Source: an uncultured Treponema sp. | GTDB taxonomy: Bacteria > Spirochaetota > Spirochaetia > Treponematales > Treponemataceae | Direction: 5' to 3' | Length of the DNA stretch: 24,226 nucleotides | NCBI GenBank assembly: GCA_937902445.1 | Contig: CALELJ010000228.1 | Span: forward strand, 1-24,226 | In this document: positions 6,499 through 13,638 of the stretch, piece by piece | Numbering within the stretch: the stretch's first letter is position 1 | Layout of the letters: each line of letters begins with the position of its first letter | Translations under genes and position numbers: made by a program | Notes under the pieces: model-generated | What the model saw: only the letters and a program-made list of their open reading frames with translations | Database searches by the model: none | Told to the model about the DNA's origin: nothing

Positions 6499-8088
6499 CT
6501 ATCGTTCAATTATTCTATACATGGGACTTTCACCCGGATGAAGCTCAAGTACATGCTTTTCGCAATCCAGGACTTCCGTAGGATCATGGGTGACATGAAG
6601 CAGTGTTGTTGTTCCGGTTGAGGCAACTTTCTCAAGAAGATCGAGAATTTTACTGCGGTAGTTTTCATCAAGGCCGTGGCAAGGTTCATCAAGGATAAGG
6701 ACTCTTGGAGACTTTACTGCGGCACGGAGAATAAGAACTGCGCGCTGCTCTCCGTAACTGAGGTTTCCAAAGGATTCCATTTCGCGCCCCGCAAATCCGG
6801 CAAGTTTAAGCCATGCCTTTGCAACGGCGATTTCATAATCCGTAGGCATTTCATAAAGTCCGATGCTGTCATGAAAGCCGGAAATGATTACGTTCTGCAA
6901 TGAAGTTCCGCCTACCATGCGATACTCAACATGAAGACGGTAGCTTACGATTCCAAGGTGACGCTTGATGTCCCAGATGGTTTCACCAGTTCCGCGTCTG
7001 TTGCCAAAAAGATAGACCGGCTCGCGGAACACCTGCATGTTGTCACCGGTGATGAGTTCCATGATCGTGGTTTTTCCGCTGCCGTTTGGTCCACGTACAA
7101 GATAGTGATCGCCTTTTTTTACTTCCCACTCAAGGTCTACAAGAACACGATGGTCTTCCCAGCCTACATTCACCCTGTCAAACTTTATGAGACTGTCAGG
7201 GATGTGGACGGAATTGATCGTGTCGGAAATAATTTTGCTGTCGCTTTGGATTCTTGCAAGTTCCGAAAGGAAGGCGTTTTTTTCAGCTTCGCGCGTGGCA
7301 TTTTTTTCAGCCTCGGCCTTTTTGAGAAGGTTTTCGTAAGCAAGGCGGTCCCCGCAGAAAGAAATTTTTCTGTCCCGGAATTCAAGGACGCGGTTAATGG
7401 AATCGGGAATCTCGTGAAAGCGTTCCATGCAAAGGATTATGTGAGGGAACGGACTTTTGTCTTCGTCATTTGCGGTCAGCTGCTTGGAAACGATGGACGT
7501 GAAAAACTCAAGGAGGATTCTGCGGGATTCCACATCAAGACCGGCAAAAGGATCGCTCAGAACAAGAAGTCTGGCCCCGGAAAGCAGGGCACGGCAAAGA
7601 AGGGTACGGCGGATTTCTCCTGTAGACATATAGCGGAGTCCACGGTCAAGAATTTTCTCCACACCGCAGAGCTTCACCTGAGGCAATGTTTCAAGACGCG
7701 ATGCTATTTCAGGGAGGGGTGCATTTTTTTTGCTTGATCCGCCAAGAACTTCGCAGATGTATGCGCGTCCGGTACGGCCAATGTCCTCCTTGTCCATGTA
7801 CTCGCTTTCATCGCGTTCCCGTTCCTCCTCAATCAATGAAGCGGCTTCCTCAAGGGACACGACGGCAACGCTTTTACCGAAATTATTTTCACAGCACCCG
7901 TCTGCCGAGTTTGGTTCAAAATAGAGCTGGCCTGCAAGAGCTTTTATGAAGTCCGCCTTGCCGCCACCATTGGGACCTGTAACAAGCCAGGCCTCACCTT
8001 TTTTGAAGCTCCAGTCAATCGAAGGCAAAAAAGTCTTTACTGTATTGCGGATGCAGCAGTTTTCAATATTCATCAAATTATCTGACAT
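6499..8088 (-). CDS. Double ABC ATPase, ModF/PhrA-like, with degenerate first domain
   Basis: 529 residues with two ATP-binding domains and no membrane segment. Start ATG at 8088 is chosen because AGGAAG lies about six bases upstream; an in-frame TTG eight codons earlier lacks this. Domain 2 is intact: Walker A GPNGSGKT (333-340), signature LSYGEQR, Walker B 'VLILDEPCHGLD', H-loop 'HVTHD'. Domain 1 keeps the shape but not the residues: Walker A reads GPNGGGKA (38-45, Ala in place of Ser/Thr) and Walker B reads 'LLVLSDPFAGLD' (174-185, SD in place of DE), though MSTGE (154-158) is kept. Order and motifs resemble E. coli ModF, whose role is poorly defined. No permease or molybdate gene is nearby, so a transport role is not supported; a soluble regulatory role is possible. 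Confidence 0.8.
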   Translation of the reverse strand: MSDNLMNIENCCIRNTVKTFLPSIDWSFKKGEAWLVTGPNGGGKADFIKALAGQLYFEPNSADGCCENNFGKSVAVVSLEEAASLIEEERERDESEYMDKEDIGRTGRAYICEVLGGSSKKNAPLPEIASRLETLPQVKLCGVEKILDRGLRYMSTGEIRRTLLCRALLSGARLLVLSDPFAGLDVESRRILLEFFTSIVSKQLTANDEDKSPFPHIILCMERFHEIPDSINRVLEFRDRKISFCGDRLAYENLLKKAEAEKNATREAEKNAFLSELARIQSDSKIISDTINSVHIPDSLIKFDRVNVGWEDHRVLVDLEWEVKKGDHYLVRGPNGSGKTTIMELITGDNMQVFREPVYLFGNRRGTGETIWDIKRHLGIVSYRLHVEYRMVGGTSLQNVIISGFHDSIGLYEMPTDYEIAVAKAWLKLAGFAGREMESFGNLSYGEQRAVLILRAAVKSPRVLILDEPCHGLDENYRSKILDLLEKVASTGTTTLLHVTHDPTEVLDCEKHVLELHPGESPMYRIIER

Positions 8089-8130
8089 AAATACTTCCTG
8101 AAAAAAATACAAAAAAAATTAGACGGTGAA

Positions 8131-8160
8131 AGTCTATCACTTTGCCCGTAAATATTCCAA
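8131..8160 (-). promoter_or_regulatory. Possible promoter for the ModF-like gene
   Basis: On the minus strand TTGGAA (8155-8160) and TAGACT (8131-8136) are 18 bases apart, with transcription expected near 8124 and a leader of about 36 bases that includes the AGGAAG ribosome binding site. Confidence 0.35.
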
Positions 8161-8192
8161 CGCCCGGTTCCTTCCGTCTGAAAAGAAAACCC

Positions 8193-8221
8193 TTGAGCGT
8201 CATCAATCTCCATAGTAAAAT
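8193..8221 (+). promoter_or_regulatory. Promoter for exported repeat protein, TTGAGC-N17-TAAAAT
   Basis: TTGAGC (8193-8198) and TAAAAT (8216-8221) are 17 bases apart. A leader of about 38 bases would carry the GGGAGGA ribosome binding site (8254-8260). Confidence 0.5.
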
Positions 8222-8265
8222 GAACGGTGACTACAGGAATTGCAGTTTTTTTTGGGAGGAACATA

Positions 8266-9087
8266 ATGAAAAAAACAATTCTTTTCACGGCCGCTGCCCT
8301 CATCGCCTCAAGCCTTTTTGCTTTTGACAACGATTTTCTTGACCCCAGGGGAAATGTAAAGAACTACACAAAAACAGAATATTCAGTATCTTCAAAATTC
8401 GGAGAATATTTCCGCACTGTAGCGGCAAAGCATGAACACACATTCGCAGACGGTTTGAGAAAGGAAACTGCCTCCTACACATCAAAAGACCAGCTGACCG
8501 ACAGGATCACATACGAATACAATGGCGACAGAACTATTGCCTCAGCATCTTTCTTCGACGGTTCCGGAAAGCTTACAAAAAAAATCACCTATGAATACGC
8601 AGATGGAAAACTTAAGTCCGAAACTGAATTCAACGGAGACAATGATCTTACCGCCAAAAACATATACAAATATGAAACCGGGAAAAAAACGGAAAGCCTT
8701 TACAACAGCGACGGAAAACTTATAAGCCGCTCAATTTTTACTGTTTCCGGCGACGACAAAGTACTTGAGGCCTCCTATTATTTTGGAGACGGAACTCTTT
8801 CCCACGGTGAAAAATTCCTCTACACGGACAAGGGTGAACTTTCAGCAATCGAAAACCTTGACTCGGACAGAAAAAAGGCCGGCAAGACAGTGTTCCGTCA
8901 TGACGAAAAAGGTTTTGTAAATGAAATCCAGATTTACGCAACAGACACGGACCTTATTGAACGCGACATCATCAAGACAAATGACGACGGCGATCCAGTA
9001 AGGGTAAGCGTCTATTCAATTGCTGAAAAATTCGGCGCTACGGCAAACGAACTTGTATCGATTACGGACTACACATACAACAAGTAA
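8266..9087 (+). CDS. Exported protein with repeated short beta-strand motifs
   Basis: 273 residues. MKKTILFTAAALIASSLFA is a signal peptide, cut after Ala19. The start at 8266 is set by GGGAGGA five bases upstream; an in-frame ATG at 8227 would put the signal peptide inside the protein. The mature part is built of ~25-residue units such as 'ITYEYNGDRTIASASFFDGSGKLTK', 'ITYEYADGKLKSETEFNGDNDLTAK' and 'NIYKYETGKKTESLYNSDGKLISR'. Each has a tyrosine-rich strand, a turn with D/N-G, and 'GKL'. The pattern recalls YD-type or MORN-like repeats and predicts an elongated beta structure in the periplasm or outer envelope. I do not recognise a named family, and no neighbour suggests a function. Confidence 0.75.
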   Translation: MKKTILFTAAALIASSLFAFDNDFLDPRGNVKNYTKTEYSVSSKFGEYFRTVAAKHEHTFADGLRKETASYTSKDQLTDRITYEYNGDRTIASASFFDGSGKLTKKITYEYADGKLKSETEFNGDNDLTAKNIYKYETGKKTESLYNSDGKLISRSIFTVSGDDKVLEASYYFGDGTLSHGEKFLYTDKGELSAIENLDSDRKKAGKTVFRHDEKGFVNEIQIYATDTDLIERDIIKTNDDGDPVRVSVYSIAEKFGATANELVSITDYTYNK

Positions 9088-9109
9088 ACCGCTGTTTTTC
9101 AAAATCTCC

Positions 9110-9131
9110 CTGGATGCAGGTCGGGATCCAG
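9110..9131. other. Small hairpin downstream of the repeat protein
   Basis: CTGGAT (9110-9115) pairs with ATCCAG (9126-9131) around a 10-base loop, 23 bases after the stop codon. No T-run follows, so it is at best a weak or factor-dependent terminator before the next operon. Confidence 0.3.
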
Positions 9132-9171
9132 TGCGGACTTGGCCTGTATGGTATTTTGTGCCGTTTTTTAG

Positions 9172-9177
9172 TAAAAT
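9172..9177 (+). promoter_or_regulatory. Candidate -10 box for the polyprenyl synthase-lpt operon
   Basis: TAAAAT, in the context TAGTAAAATGG, lies six bases before the ATG at 9184. No convincing -35 sits 17 bases upstream. If it is used, transcription starts at or within a base or two of the start codon, which would explain why no Shine-Dalgarno sequence is present. Confidence 0.35.
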
Positions 9178-9183
9178 GGTGAA

Positions 9184-10284
9184 ATGAATGCTGCGTTTAC
9201 AGAACATCTTGAAAACATAGAAAAATCAATAAAATTTTTCCTTCCACAGGCTTCAAATCCACAGTGGCAGGCTGATTCATTCGGAAAGGAAAGCGAAGCC
9301 GTCAAAGCAGTTCACATACATCCACTTCTCGAGACGACAAGATCTCTGGTTGACCTTGGAGGAAAACGCTGGAGACCGTTGCTTCTCGTTCTATGCGCAA
9401 GAGCTTCTGCAAAAGATGAAGAGAAATCAAAGATCCAGAAGACAGCCTACAGTCTGGCAACCCTTGTTGAATTTGTGCACACGGCAAGCCTGATCCATGA
9501 CGACATCGAGGACAAGTCAGATTCAAGGCGCGGAAAACCTGCAGCATATATCACCTACGGAACAGATACGGCCATCAACGCAGGATCCTGGCTTTATTTT
9601 CAGGCTCCGGTCTGCATAAACGCCCTGGATTGTTCCGCAGAACTTAAACTCAGGCTCTATACGACATACACTGAAGAATTGAGGAGACTTCACCTTGGTC
9701 AGGCCATGGACATTGCGTGGCACAACGACAACACAAAGGAACCTTCCCAGGACGAATACATTGCAATGGTGAAGAACAAGACGGGTACCCTTGCTTCCCT
9801 TTCTGCAAAAATAGGAACCCTTGCTTCCGGCGCCGACGAAGACACTGTTTCAAAAGCCGGAACCATCGCCGCCCAGATCGGAGCCGGTTTCCAGATCATT
9901 GACGACGTAATCAACATAACGACAGGAAACCCGGGAAAGAAACGCGGCGATGATATTGTGGAAGGCAAGAAATCCCTTCCTGTACTTTCATTCATCGAAA
10001 AAAACGCAGGCAACCCAAAGCAGATAGAAAAACTGCACCAGTGTTTCAAAACCGCGGCAAAAGATGGAATCGACAGTCCTGCCGTGGAAGAAGCCGTAAC
10101 CATGCTGATTGAAAGCGGTGCCGTGGAAGAAGCCAGGGCAAAAGGTATAGAATACATTAACAGGGGTTGTGATGACTTCATCAGCCTCTTTGGGGACAAC
10201 GAAGATTCCCTCCTCATCAGGGAGCTCTTTGTCTCAATGATTCCTCCATCCGCAAAAGACAAGACAGGAGAAGCAGATGCTTGA
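9184..10284 (+). CDS. Polyprenyl diphosphate synthase, resembling eukaryote-type GGPP synthases
   Basis: Condenses isopentenyl diphosphate onto an allylic primer, giving an isoprenoid for carrier lipid, quinone or another use. 366 residues: 'LGGKRWRPLLL' (IPP-binding GGKR), first Asp-rich motif 'IHDDIEDKSDSRRGKPAAY' and 'KTGTLASLSAKIG'. The second Asp-rich motif is 'FQIIDDVINITTG', then 'KRGDDIVEGKKSLPVL'. The second motif is DDxxN instead of the common bacterial DDxxD. That change, and 'DDIED-S--RRG-P-A---YG---AIN---W-YF-A', recall type III (eukaryotic) geranylgeranyl diphosphate synthases. Product length cannot be read here. It is the first gene of an operon whose next genes overlap or nearly abut. 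Confidence 0.88.
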   Translation: MNAAFTEHLENIEKSIKFFLPQASNPQWQADSFGKESEAVKAVHIHPLLETTRSLVDLGGKRWRPLLLVLCARASAKDEEKSKIQKTAYSLATLVEFVHTASLIHDDIEDKSDSRRGKPAAYITYGTDTAINAGSWLYFQAPVCINALDCSAELKLRLYTTYTEELRRLHLGQAMDIAWHNDNTKEPSQDEYIAMVKNKTGTLASLSAKIGTLASGADEDTVSKAGTIAAQIGAGFQIIDDVINITTGNPGKKRGDDIVEGKKSLPVLSFIEKNAGNPKQIEKLHQCFKTAAKDGIDSPAVEEAVTMLIESGAVEEARAKGIEYINRGCDDFISLFGDNEDSLLIRELFVSMIPPSAKDKTGEADA

Positions 10285-10804
10285 AAGCAGTGAACAGCTG
10301 AACAACCAGGCCGTACGACTTGCGTTCAAGGGTGAATATCCGGAAGCAATCGCATGCCTTAAACGTGCCATTACGGTCGAAAAGGAAAACTATCTTCTCT
10401 GGTTCAATCTTGCCCTTACCTACAGGGATGCCGGAAATTTTGACGCCGCAAAATCTTCGATGGAATATGCCCTCAGGCTGAACAGAAACAACGAAGAAGT
10501 GATAGAAGCTCTTGCAAACCTTTGCATCAGCATGGAACTGTATGATGACGCCATGTTCTACTGCATAACCGGATTTGAAGTGAATGACATGAATCCCCAC
10601 TTCTGGAACACAGCAGGTGTCATTCATTTTCAGATTGAAGAATTCGAAGAAGCCGCAGATTTTTTTGAACACGCGGTCTCATTGTGTCCTCATTACCACG
10701 ACGCACTGTTCAACCTGAGGGATACCTATGAACAGCTTGGAAACAAGACAGGTTACATCGAGTGCTCGAGAATTCTTGAATCATTCACAGGAAGGAACAA
10801 ATGA
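10277..10804 (+). CDS. Tetratricopeptide repeat protein
   Basis: 175 residues, no signal peptide, so probably cytoplasmic. About four TPR units can be read: 'LNNQAVRLAFKGEYPEAIACLKRAI' (8-32), 'YLLWFNLALTYRDAGNFDAAKSSMEYALRL', then a less regular 'VIEALANLCISMELYDDAMFYCITGFEV', and 'HFWNTAGVIHFQIEEFEEAADFFEHAVSL'. The A-x(6)-G/Y and P-like positions fit the family. The start overlaps the end of the polyprenyl synthase gene by eight bases, and the stop overlaps the next gene as ATGA, so it is translationally tied to both. It is presumably an adaptor for the envelope-related operon; the partner is unknown. Confidence 0.85.
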   Translation: MLESSEQLNNQAVRLAFKGEYPEAIACLKRAITVEKENYLLWFNLALTYRDAGNFDAAKSSMEYALRLNRNNEEVIEALANLCISMELYDDAMFYCITGFEVNDMNPHFWNTAGVIHFQIEEFEEAADFFEHAVSLCPHYHDALFNLRDTYEQLGNKTGYIECSRILESFTGRNK

Positions 10805-11208
10805 CAGAGAAGGCTCTTGTTGTTGCAACTGAAAATACAATTGAAGCAGTCCACTTTGAAAAGGAAGAATGCATCTCATGTACTACGGGATGTGCAAAGA
10901 TAAAGAACTCCTTCGAGATCACAAACCCAAAGGGATTCGCGATCAAAAAAGGTTCCGTAGTCATTGTGGCCGCAAACAAAAAAGTCCAGGCTGTACAGGG
11001 TCTTTGCTCTCTTTTCATTCCTTTCCTCAGCGCCATATGCGGCTACATTTTTTCACCGGCAATCATGGCACTTTTCGGGAAAACAATTCATGATGATGCA
11101 AGGGCAGTTTTTGTACTGCTGTTTCTTGTACTTTCTGCCACCGCGGTTTACGTAATCACAAGAAAATTTCCAGTTCCGGGAAAGCCTGAAATCGTCGAGG
11201 TGCTATAG
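10801..11208 (+). CDS. RseC/MucC-like (SoxR-reducing system) membrane protein
   Basis: 135 residues. The N-terminal half is soluble with a cysteine cluster C24-X2-C27-X3-C31 ('CISCTTGCAK') and 'ITNPKGFAIKKGSVVIVAANK'. Two hydrophobic segments follow (about 69-92 and 101-119), then a short tail. This matches the RseC/MucC family, known in proteobacteria for tuning sigma-E and for reducing SoxR as part of the Rsx complex, often through an N-terminal Fe-S-like cysteine motif. No rnf/rsx or sigma-E gene is visible here, so its task in this organism is open. It starts with an ATGA overlap on the TPR gene, 13 bases before lptC. Confidence 0.8.
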   Translation: MTEKALVVATENTIEAVHFEKEECISCTTGCAKIKNSFEITNPKGFAIKKGSVVIVAANKKVQAVQGLCSLFIPFLSAICGYIFSPAIMALFGKTIHDDARAVFVLLFLVLSATAVYVITRKFPVPGKPEIVEVL

Positions 11209-11221
11209 GCTGGTTCAACAG

Positions 11222-11845
11222 ATGAGAAAAAATGTCTTTTTTGCTTTGCTGACAGTTTCAATCTTCTCTTTGTCATGCTCCCTAAAATACGAAGAACCGG
11301 TCAACACGGAAAACGTAACGCCGGAACTTCAGTTTAAAAATGTAAACTACAAGAAATATAAGAACAGAAGGCTGGATACACAGATTCAGGCGGAAGCTCT
11401 TGAACGCTACAGGGGTGACAACACGGCCTATGCGAAGAACGCGTCTTTTTTTGCCTGGGATGAGGAAGGAAACTTGAGCACTGAAGGAAAGTGTGCACTG
11501 CTTGGCATAGATTCCGACAACGACATCTATACCCTGTTCAACAATATTTTTCTTCACAACATAGACCAGAAATTCAAACTGAGGGCGACAAACCTTAAAT
11601 GGAACGGAAAGACGGAACAGCTTTCATCCGGAATCAACGACACGGTCTATCTTGAGCGCGATGACATTGAGATAGAAGGGAGCGGATTTTCTGCAAGCGG
11701 AATATCAAGAAGTTTTGTCTTTGAAAACAGCATCTCCGGCATAATAAAAACCGATGACGATGAAGATGATGAATCAGAAAATATTGCCCAGACAAATGAA
11801 GGATTGGAAGAGACATCCGGGGAGATGACACTTGAAAACGAATAG
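11222..11845 (+). CDS. lptC: LptC-like lipoprotein of the LPS-type export bridge
   Basis: 207 residues. The N-terminus MRKNVFFALLTVSIFSLSC ends in a lipobox (L17-S-C19), so this version is a lipoprotein, unlike E. coli LptC, which keeps a membrane anchor. The body, from 'PELQFKNVNYKKYKNRRLDTQ' through 'ERYRGDNTAYAKNASFFAWDEEGNLSTEG' to 'KLRATNLKWNGKTEQLSSG', shows the LptC/OstA-type strand order. The tail is acidic ('TDDDEDDESENIAQTNEGLEETSG'). It sits directly before lptA and lptB, which supports the call: LptC links the inner-membrane LptB2FG extractor to LptA. lptF, lptG and lptD are not in the window. Confidence 0.83.
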   Translation: MRKNVFFALLTVSIFSLSCSLKYEEPVNTENVTPELQFKNVNYKKYKNRRLDTQIQAEALERYRGDNTAYAKNASFFAWDEEGNLSTEGKCALLGIDSDNDIYTLFNNIFLHNIDQKFKLRATNLKWNGKTEQLSSGINDTVYLERDDIEIEGSGFSASGISRSFVFENSISGIIKTDDDEDDESENIAQTNEGLEETSGEMTLENE

Positions 11846-12620
11846 AATCGCAGTTGCAGCATTGCTTCTCCTTTGTTCAGCTTTCTGCCATGCCGAAAAA
11901 ATTACTTTCACTGCAAACAAGATGAGCGGTGTAGCCGGAAACAAAAACAGCGTTACAGTTCTCAAGGGAAACGCAAAGGTCAATACGAAGACCATGATAA
12001 TAAATGCCGACTACATTGAACTTTCAGGAAAAGATTTCAGAATGATCAAGGCGGAAGGAAACATTTCCGGTAAAAATACAGAAAGCAATCTTGACTTCAC
12101 ATGCGGAAAACTTCTGTATGACAGGGAAACAAAAATTGCCACTCTGGAAAACAACGTAAACCTTGTAGACAATGACAACGATGTTGTGGCCCAGGCTCAG
12201 ATTATTGAATACAACCAGGATTCGGAAGTTGCCGTCATGCAGATAAAGATCAATTTGACGCAGAAAGACAACGTATGTACTTCAGCCTATGCCATCTACA
12301 GAAAAAACGAGCAGATTCTTGAGATGAGCGGAAATCCTAAAATAGTCCAGAACGGGGACACATTCCGGGCCCAGGTGATTAAGCTGGACATGGACTCCCA
12401 GGAAATCACTCTTTCCGGCAAGGTTAAAGGTTCCGTCGTTACAACAAATATTTCCGATGAGGATGAGGAGTCTGAAGAAAACGCTGAAGGCACGGCTACG
12501 GAAAATCCGGAAGGAGAAAACACAGCTGAAAATTCTGAAGCCGCACAGGAAAAGGATGGCGACGGAACTCCGGAAAACCAGGAAGAAAACAAAACTGCCG
12601 AGGGAGAGAAAAAAGAATGA
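11832..12620 (+). CDS. lptA: LptA-like periplasmic bridge protein with acidic tail
   Basis: 262 residues. It starts with TTG (11832), supported by GGGGAG (11819-11824) seven bases upstream and by the signal peptide that follows directly ('IAVAALLLLCSAFCHA'). The mature part is an OstA/LptA jelly roll: 'ITFTANKMSGVAGNKNSVTVLKGNAKVNTKT', 'INADYIELSGKDFRMIKAEGNIS', 'YDRETKIATLENNVNLVD', 'RAQVIKLDMDSQEITLSGKVKG'. LptA monomers stack to carry lipid across the periplasm. After residue ~205 comes a ~55-residue tail of mostly E, N, A, T and G, strongly acidic and predicted disordered, not part of the usual LptA. The gene overlaps lptC by 14 bases and lptB by 4. Confidence 0.85.
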   Translation: MKTNRIAVAALLLLCSAFCHAEKITFTANKMSGVAGNKNSVTVLKGNAKVNTKTMIINADYIELSGKDFRMIKAEGNISGKNTESNLDFTCGKLLYDRETKIATLENNVNLVDNDNDVVAQAQIIEYNQDSEVAVMQIKINLTQKDNVCTSAYAIYRKNEQILEMSGNPKIVQNGDTFRAQVIKLDMDSQEITLSGKVKGSVVTTNISDEDEESEENAEGTATENPEGENTAENSEAAQEKDGDGTPENQEENKTAEGEKKE

Positions 12621-13393
12621 GTGACATGGCTGAACAGAACACAGACAATATCGAAAAGGAAGAGAAAAAAGATTCCCTCAGAGTTTCATCCCTTTACAAA
12701 TCTTTCGGAAGAAAGCGTGTCGTAAAAGGTATTGATTTTTCCATGACTACAGGTGAAGTCCTTGGACTCCTTGGACCTAACGGAGCCGGAAAGACAACCA
12801 CATTCTACATGATTGTAGGTTTCTATAAACCGACAGCAGGAGATCTTTTTCTCAACAACCAGTGCATCACTGACCTTCCAATGTATAAACGTGCACAGCG
12901 TGGCATTTCCTATTTGCCGCAGGAACCTTCCGTATTCAGAAAACTGACCGTTGAAGAAAACATATGGTCAATCCTTGAGACAAGAAAGGATCTGACAAAA
13001 GTCGAAAAAAAGCAGAGACTTGAAGAGCTTATCGATGAATTTGCCATCGGAAGAATCAGAAAACAGCAGGCCTATACTTTGTCCGGCGGTGAAAGACGCA
13101 GAACCGAAATCGCACGATCCCTTGCCATCGAACCTAAATTTCTTTTGCTGGATGAACCTTTTGCCGGAATCGACCCTATTGCGGTTGCAGACATCAAGGG
13201 CATGATAAAGCTTCTTGCCAAACGCGGAATCGGAATCCTCATTACGGACCACAACGTCCGTGACACTCTTGAAATCACAGACAGGGCCATCATCGTTTCA
13301 AACGGAACAATCATCACCCAGGGCAACAAGGAAGACATCCTCAAATCACCAGAAGCCCGTGAAATATATCTTGGAAAAGACTTCTCGATGTAG
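12617..13393 (+). CDS. lptB: LPS export ABC transporter ATP-binding protein
   Basis: ATPase that powers lipid extraction from the inner membrane by LptFG. 258 residues with all motifs: Walker A GPNGAGKTT (53-61), Q-loop 'YLPQEPSVFRKLTVEENI' (99-116), signature LSGGERRR (155-162), Walker B 'FLLLDEPFAGID' with Glu180, and H-loop His212 in 'ITDHNV'. The sequence 'FAGIDPIAVADIKGMI' is typical of LptB and separates it from other ABC ATPases. It has about 20 extra charged residues at the N-terminus before the usual start. It begins with an ATGA overlap on lptA and closes the operon. No separate terminator follows; the convergent SRP RNA gene lies 19 bases away. Confidence 0.95.
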   Translation: MSDMAEQNTDNIEKEEKKDSLRVSSLYKSFGRKRVVKGIDFSMTTGEVLGLLGPNGAGKTTTFYMIVGFYKPTAGDLFLNNQCITDLPMYKRAQRGISYLPQEPSVFRKLTVEENIWSILETRKDLTKVEKKQRLEELIDEFAIGRIRKQQAYTLSGGERRRTEIARSLAIEPKFLLLDEPFAGIDPIAVADIKGMIKLLAKRGIGILITDHNVRDTLEITDRAIIVSNGTIITQGNKEDILKSPEAREIYLGKDFSM

Positions 13394-13400
13394 GCTTCTG

Positions 13401-13411
13401 AAAATAAAAAA
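13401..13411 (-). terminator. U-tract ending the SRP RNA
   Basis: On the minus strand the closing stem of the SRP RNA is followed at once by CTTTTTTATTTT-like sequence (13401-13411). The RNA's own terminal stem then acts as the terminator hairpin. Confidence 0.7.
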
Positions 13412-13509
13412 GGTCCAGGTAATCTACGGCACAATGACCATCCTCATACCGTTGCTGTGTTCCCACTCTGGCGGGGTTTTGAGGCGGCCACTTGCATAGC
13501 ACCTGAACC
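13412..13509 (-). ncRNA. ffs: Small bacterial signal recognition particle RNA (4.5S type)
   Basis: About 98 bases that fold into one long rod. The 5' end GGUUCAGGU (13501-13509) pairs over nine positions with the 3' end ACCUGGACC (13412-13420), with one G-U. Next, GCAAGUGGCC pairs with GGUCAUUGUGC with one bulge, then CCUCA pairs with UGAGG. The tip holds the SRP domain IV hallmark: CCAG, a short stem UG/CA around a GGAA tetraloop, and AGCA on the other side, closed by CCG/CGG below. This is where Ffh (SRP54) binds. A perfect promoter lies just upstream and a U-tract downstream. It occupies most of the 245-base gap between lptB and the next gene. Confidence 0.92.
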
Positions 13510-13518
13510 AATGCCTAG

Positions 13519-13547
13519 AGTATATTTTTATTCCGGCCTTGTGTCAA
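13519..13547 (-). promoter_or_regulatory. SRP RNA promoter, TTGACA-N17-TATACT
   Basis: On the minus strand a consensus TTGACA (13542-13547) and TATACT (13519-13524) are exactly 17 bases apart. Transcription would begin near 13511-13513, a few bases before the paired 5' end of the RNA. It is the strongest promoter in the window, as expected for an abundant stable RNA. Confidence 0.88.
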
Positions 13548-13603
13548 TTAAGCTGTATTGCCAGCCTCCTGAAAACCGCTCCCGTCAGCACGCAAAAATT
13601 CAA

Positions 13604-13632
13604 TTATCAACGGCAATACATTTTGATATAAT
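13604..13632 (+). promoter_or_regulatory. Promoter for the panE-like gene, TTATCA-N17-TATAAT
   Basis: TTATCA (13604-13609) and a perfect TATAAT (13627-13632) are 17 bases apart. The -10 box ends six bases before the ATG at 13639, so transcription should begin at the start codon itself. No Shine-Dalgarno sequence is present. Confidence 0.7.
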
Positions 13633-13638
13633 GTAGAC

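Noticed and set aside
6931..7737. 268-codon plus-strand ORF
   Set aside because: Antisense to the ModF-like ATPase gene, without family resemblance or start signals; a shadow of that gene's codon pattern.
9088..9183. Small RNA in the gap after the repeat protein
   Set aside because: Only a 6-bp hairpin without a T-run and no good promoter; not enough to support an RNA gene.
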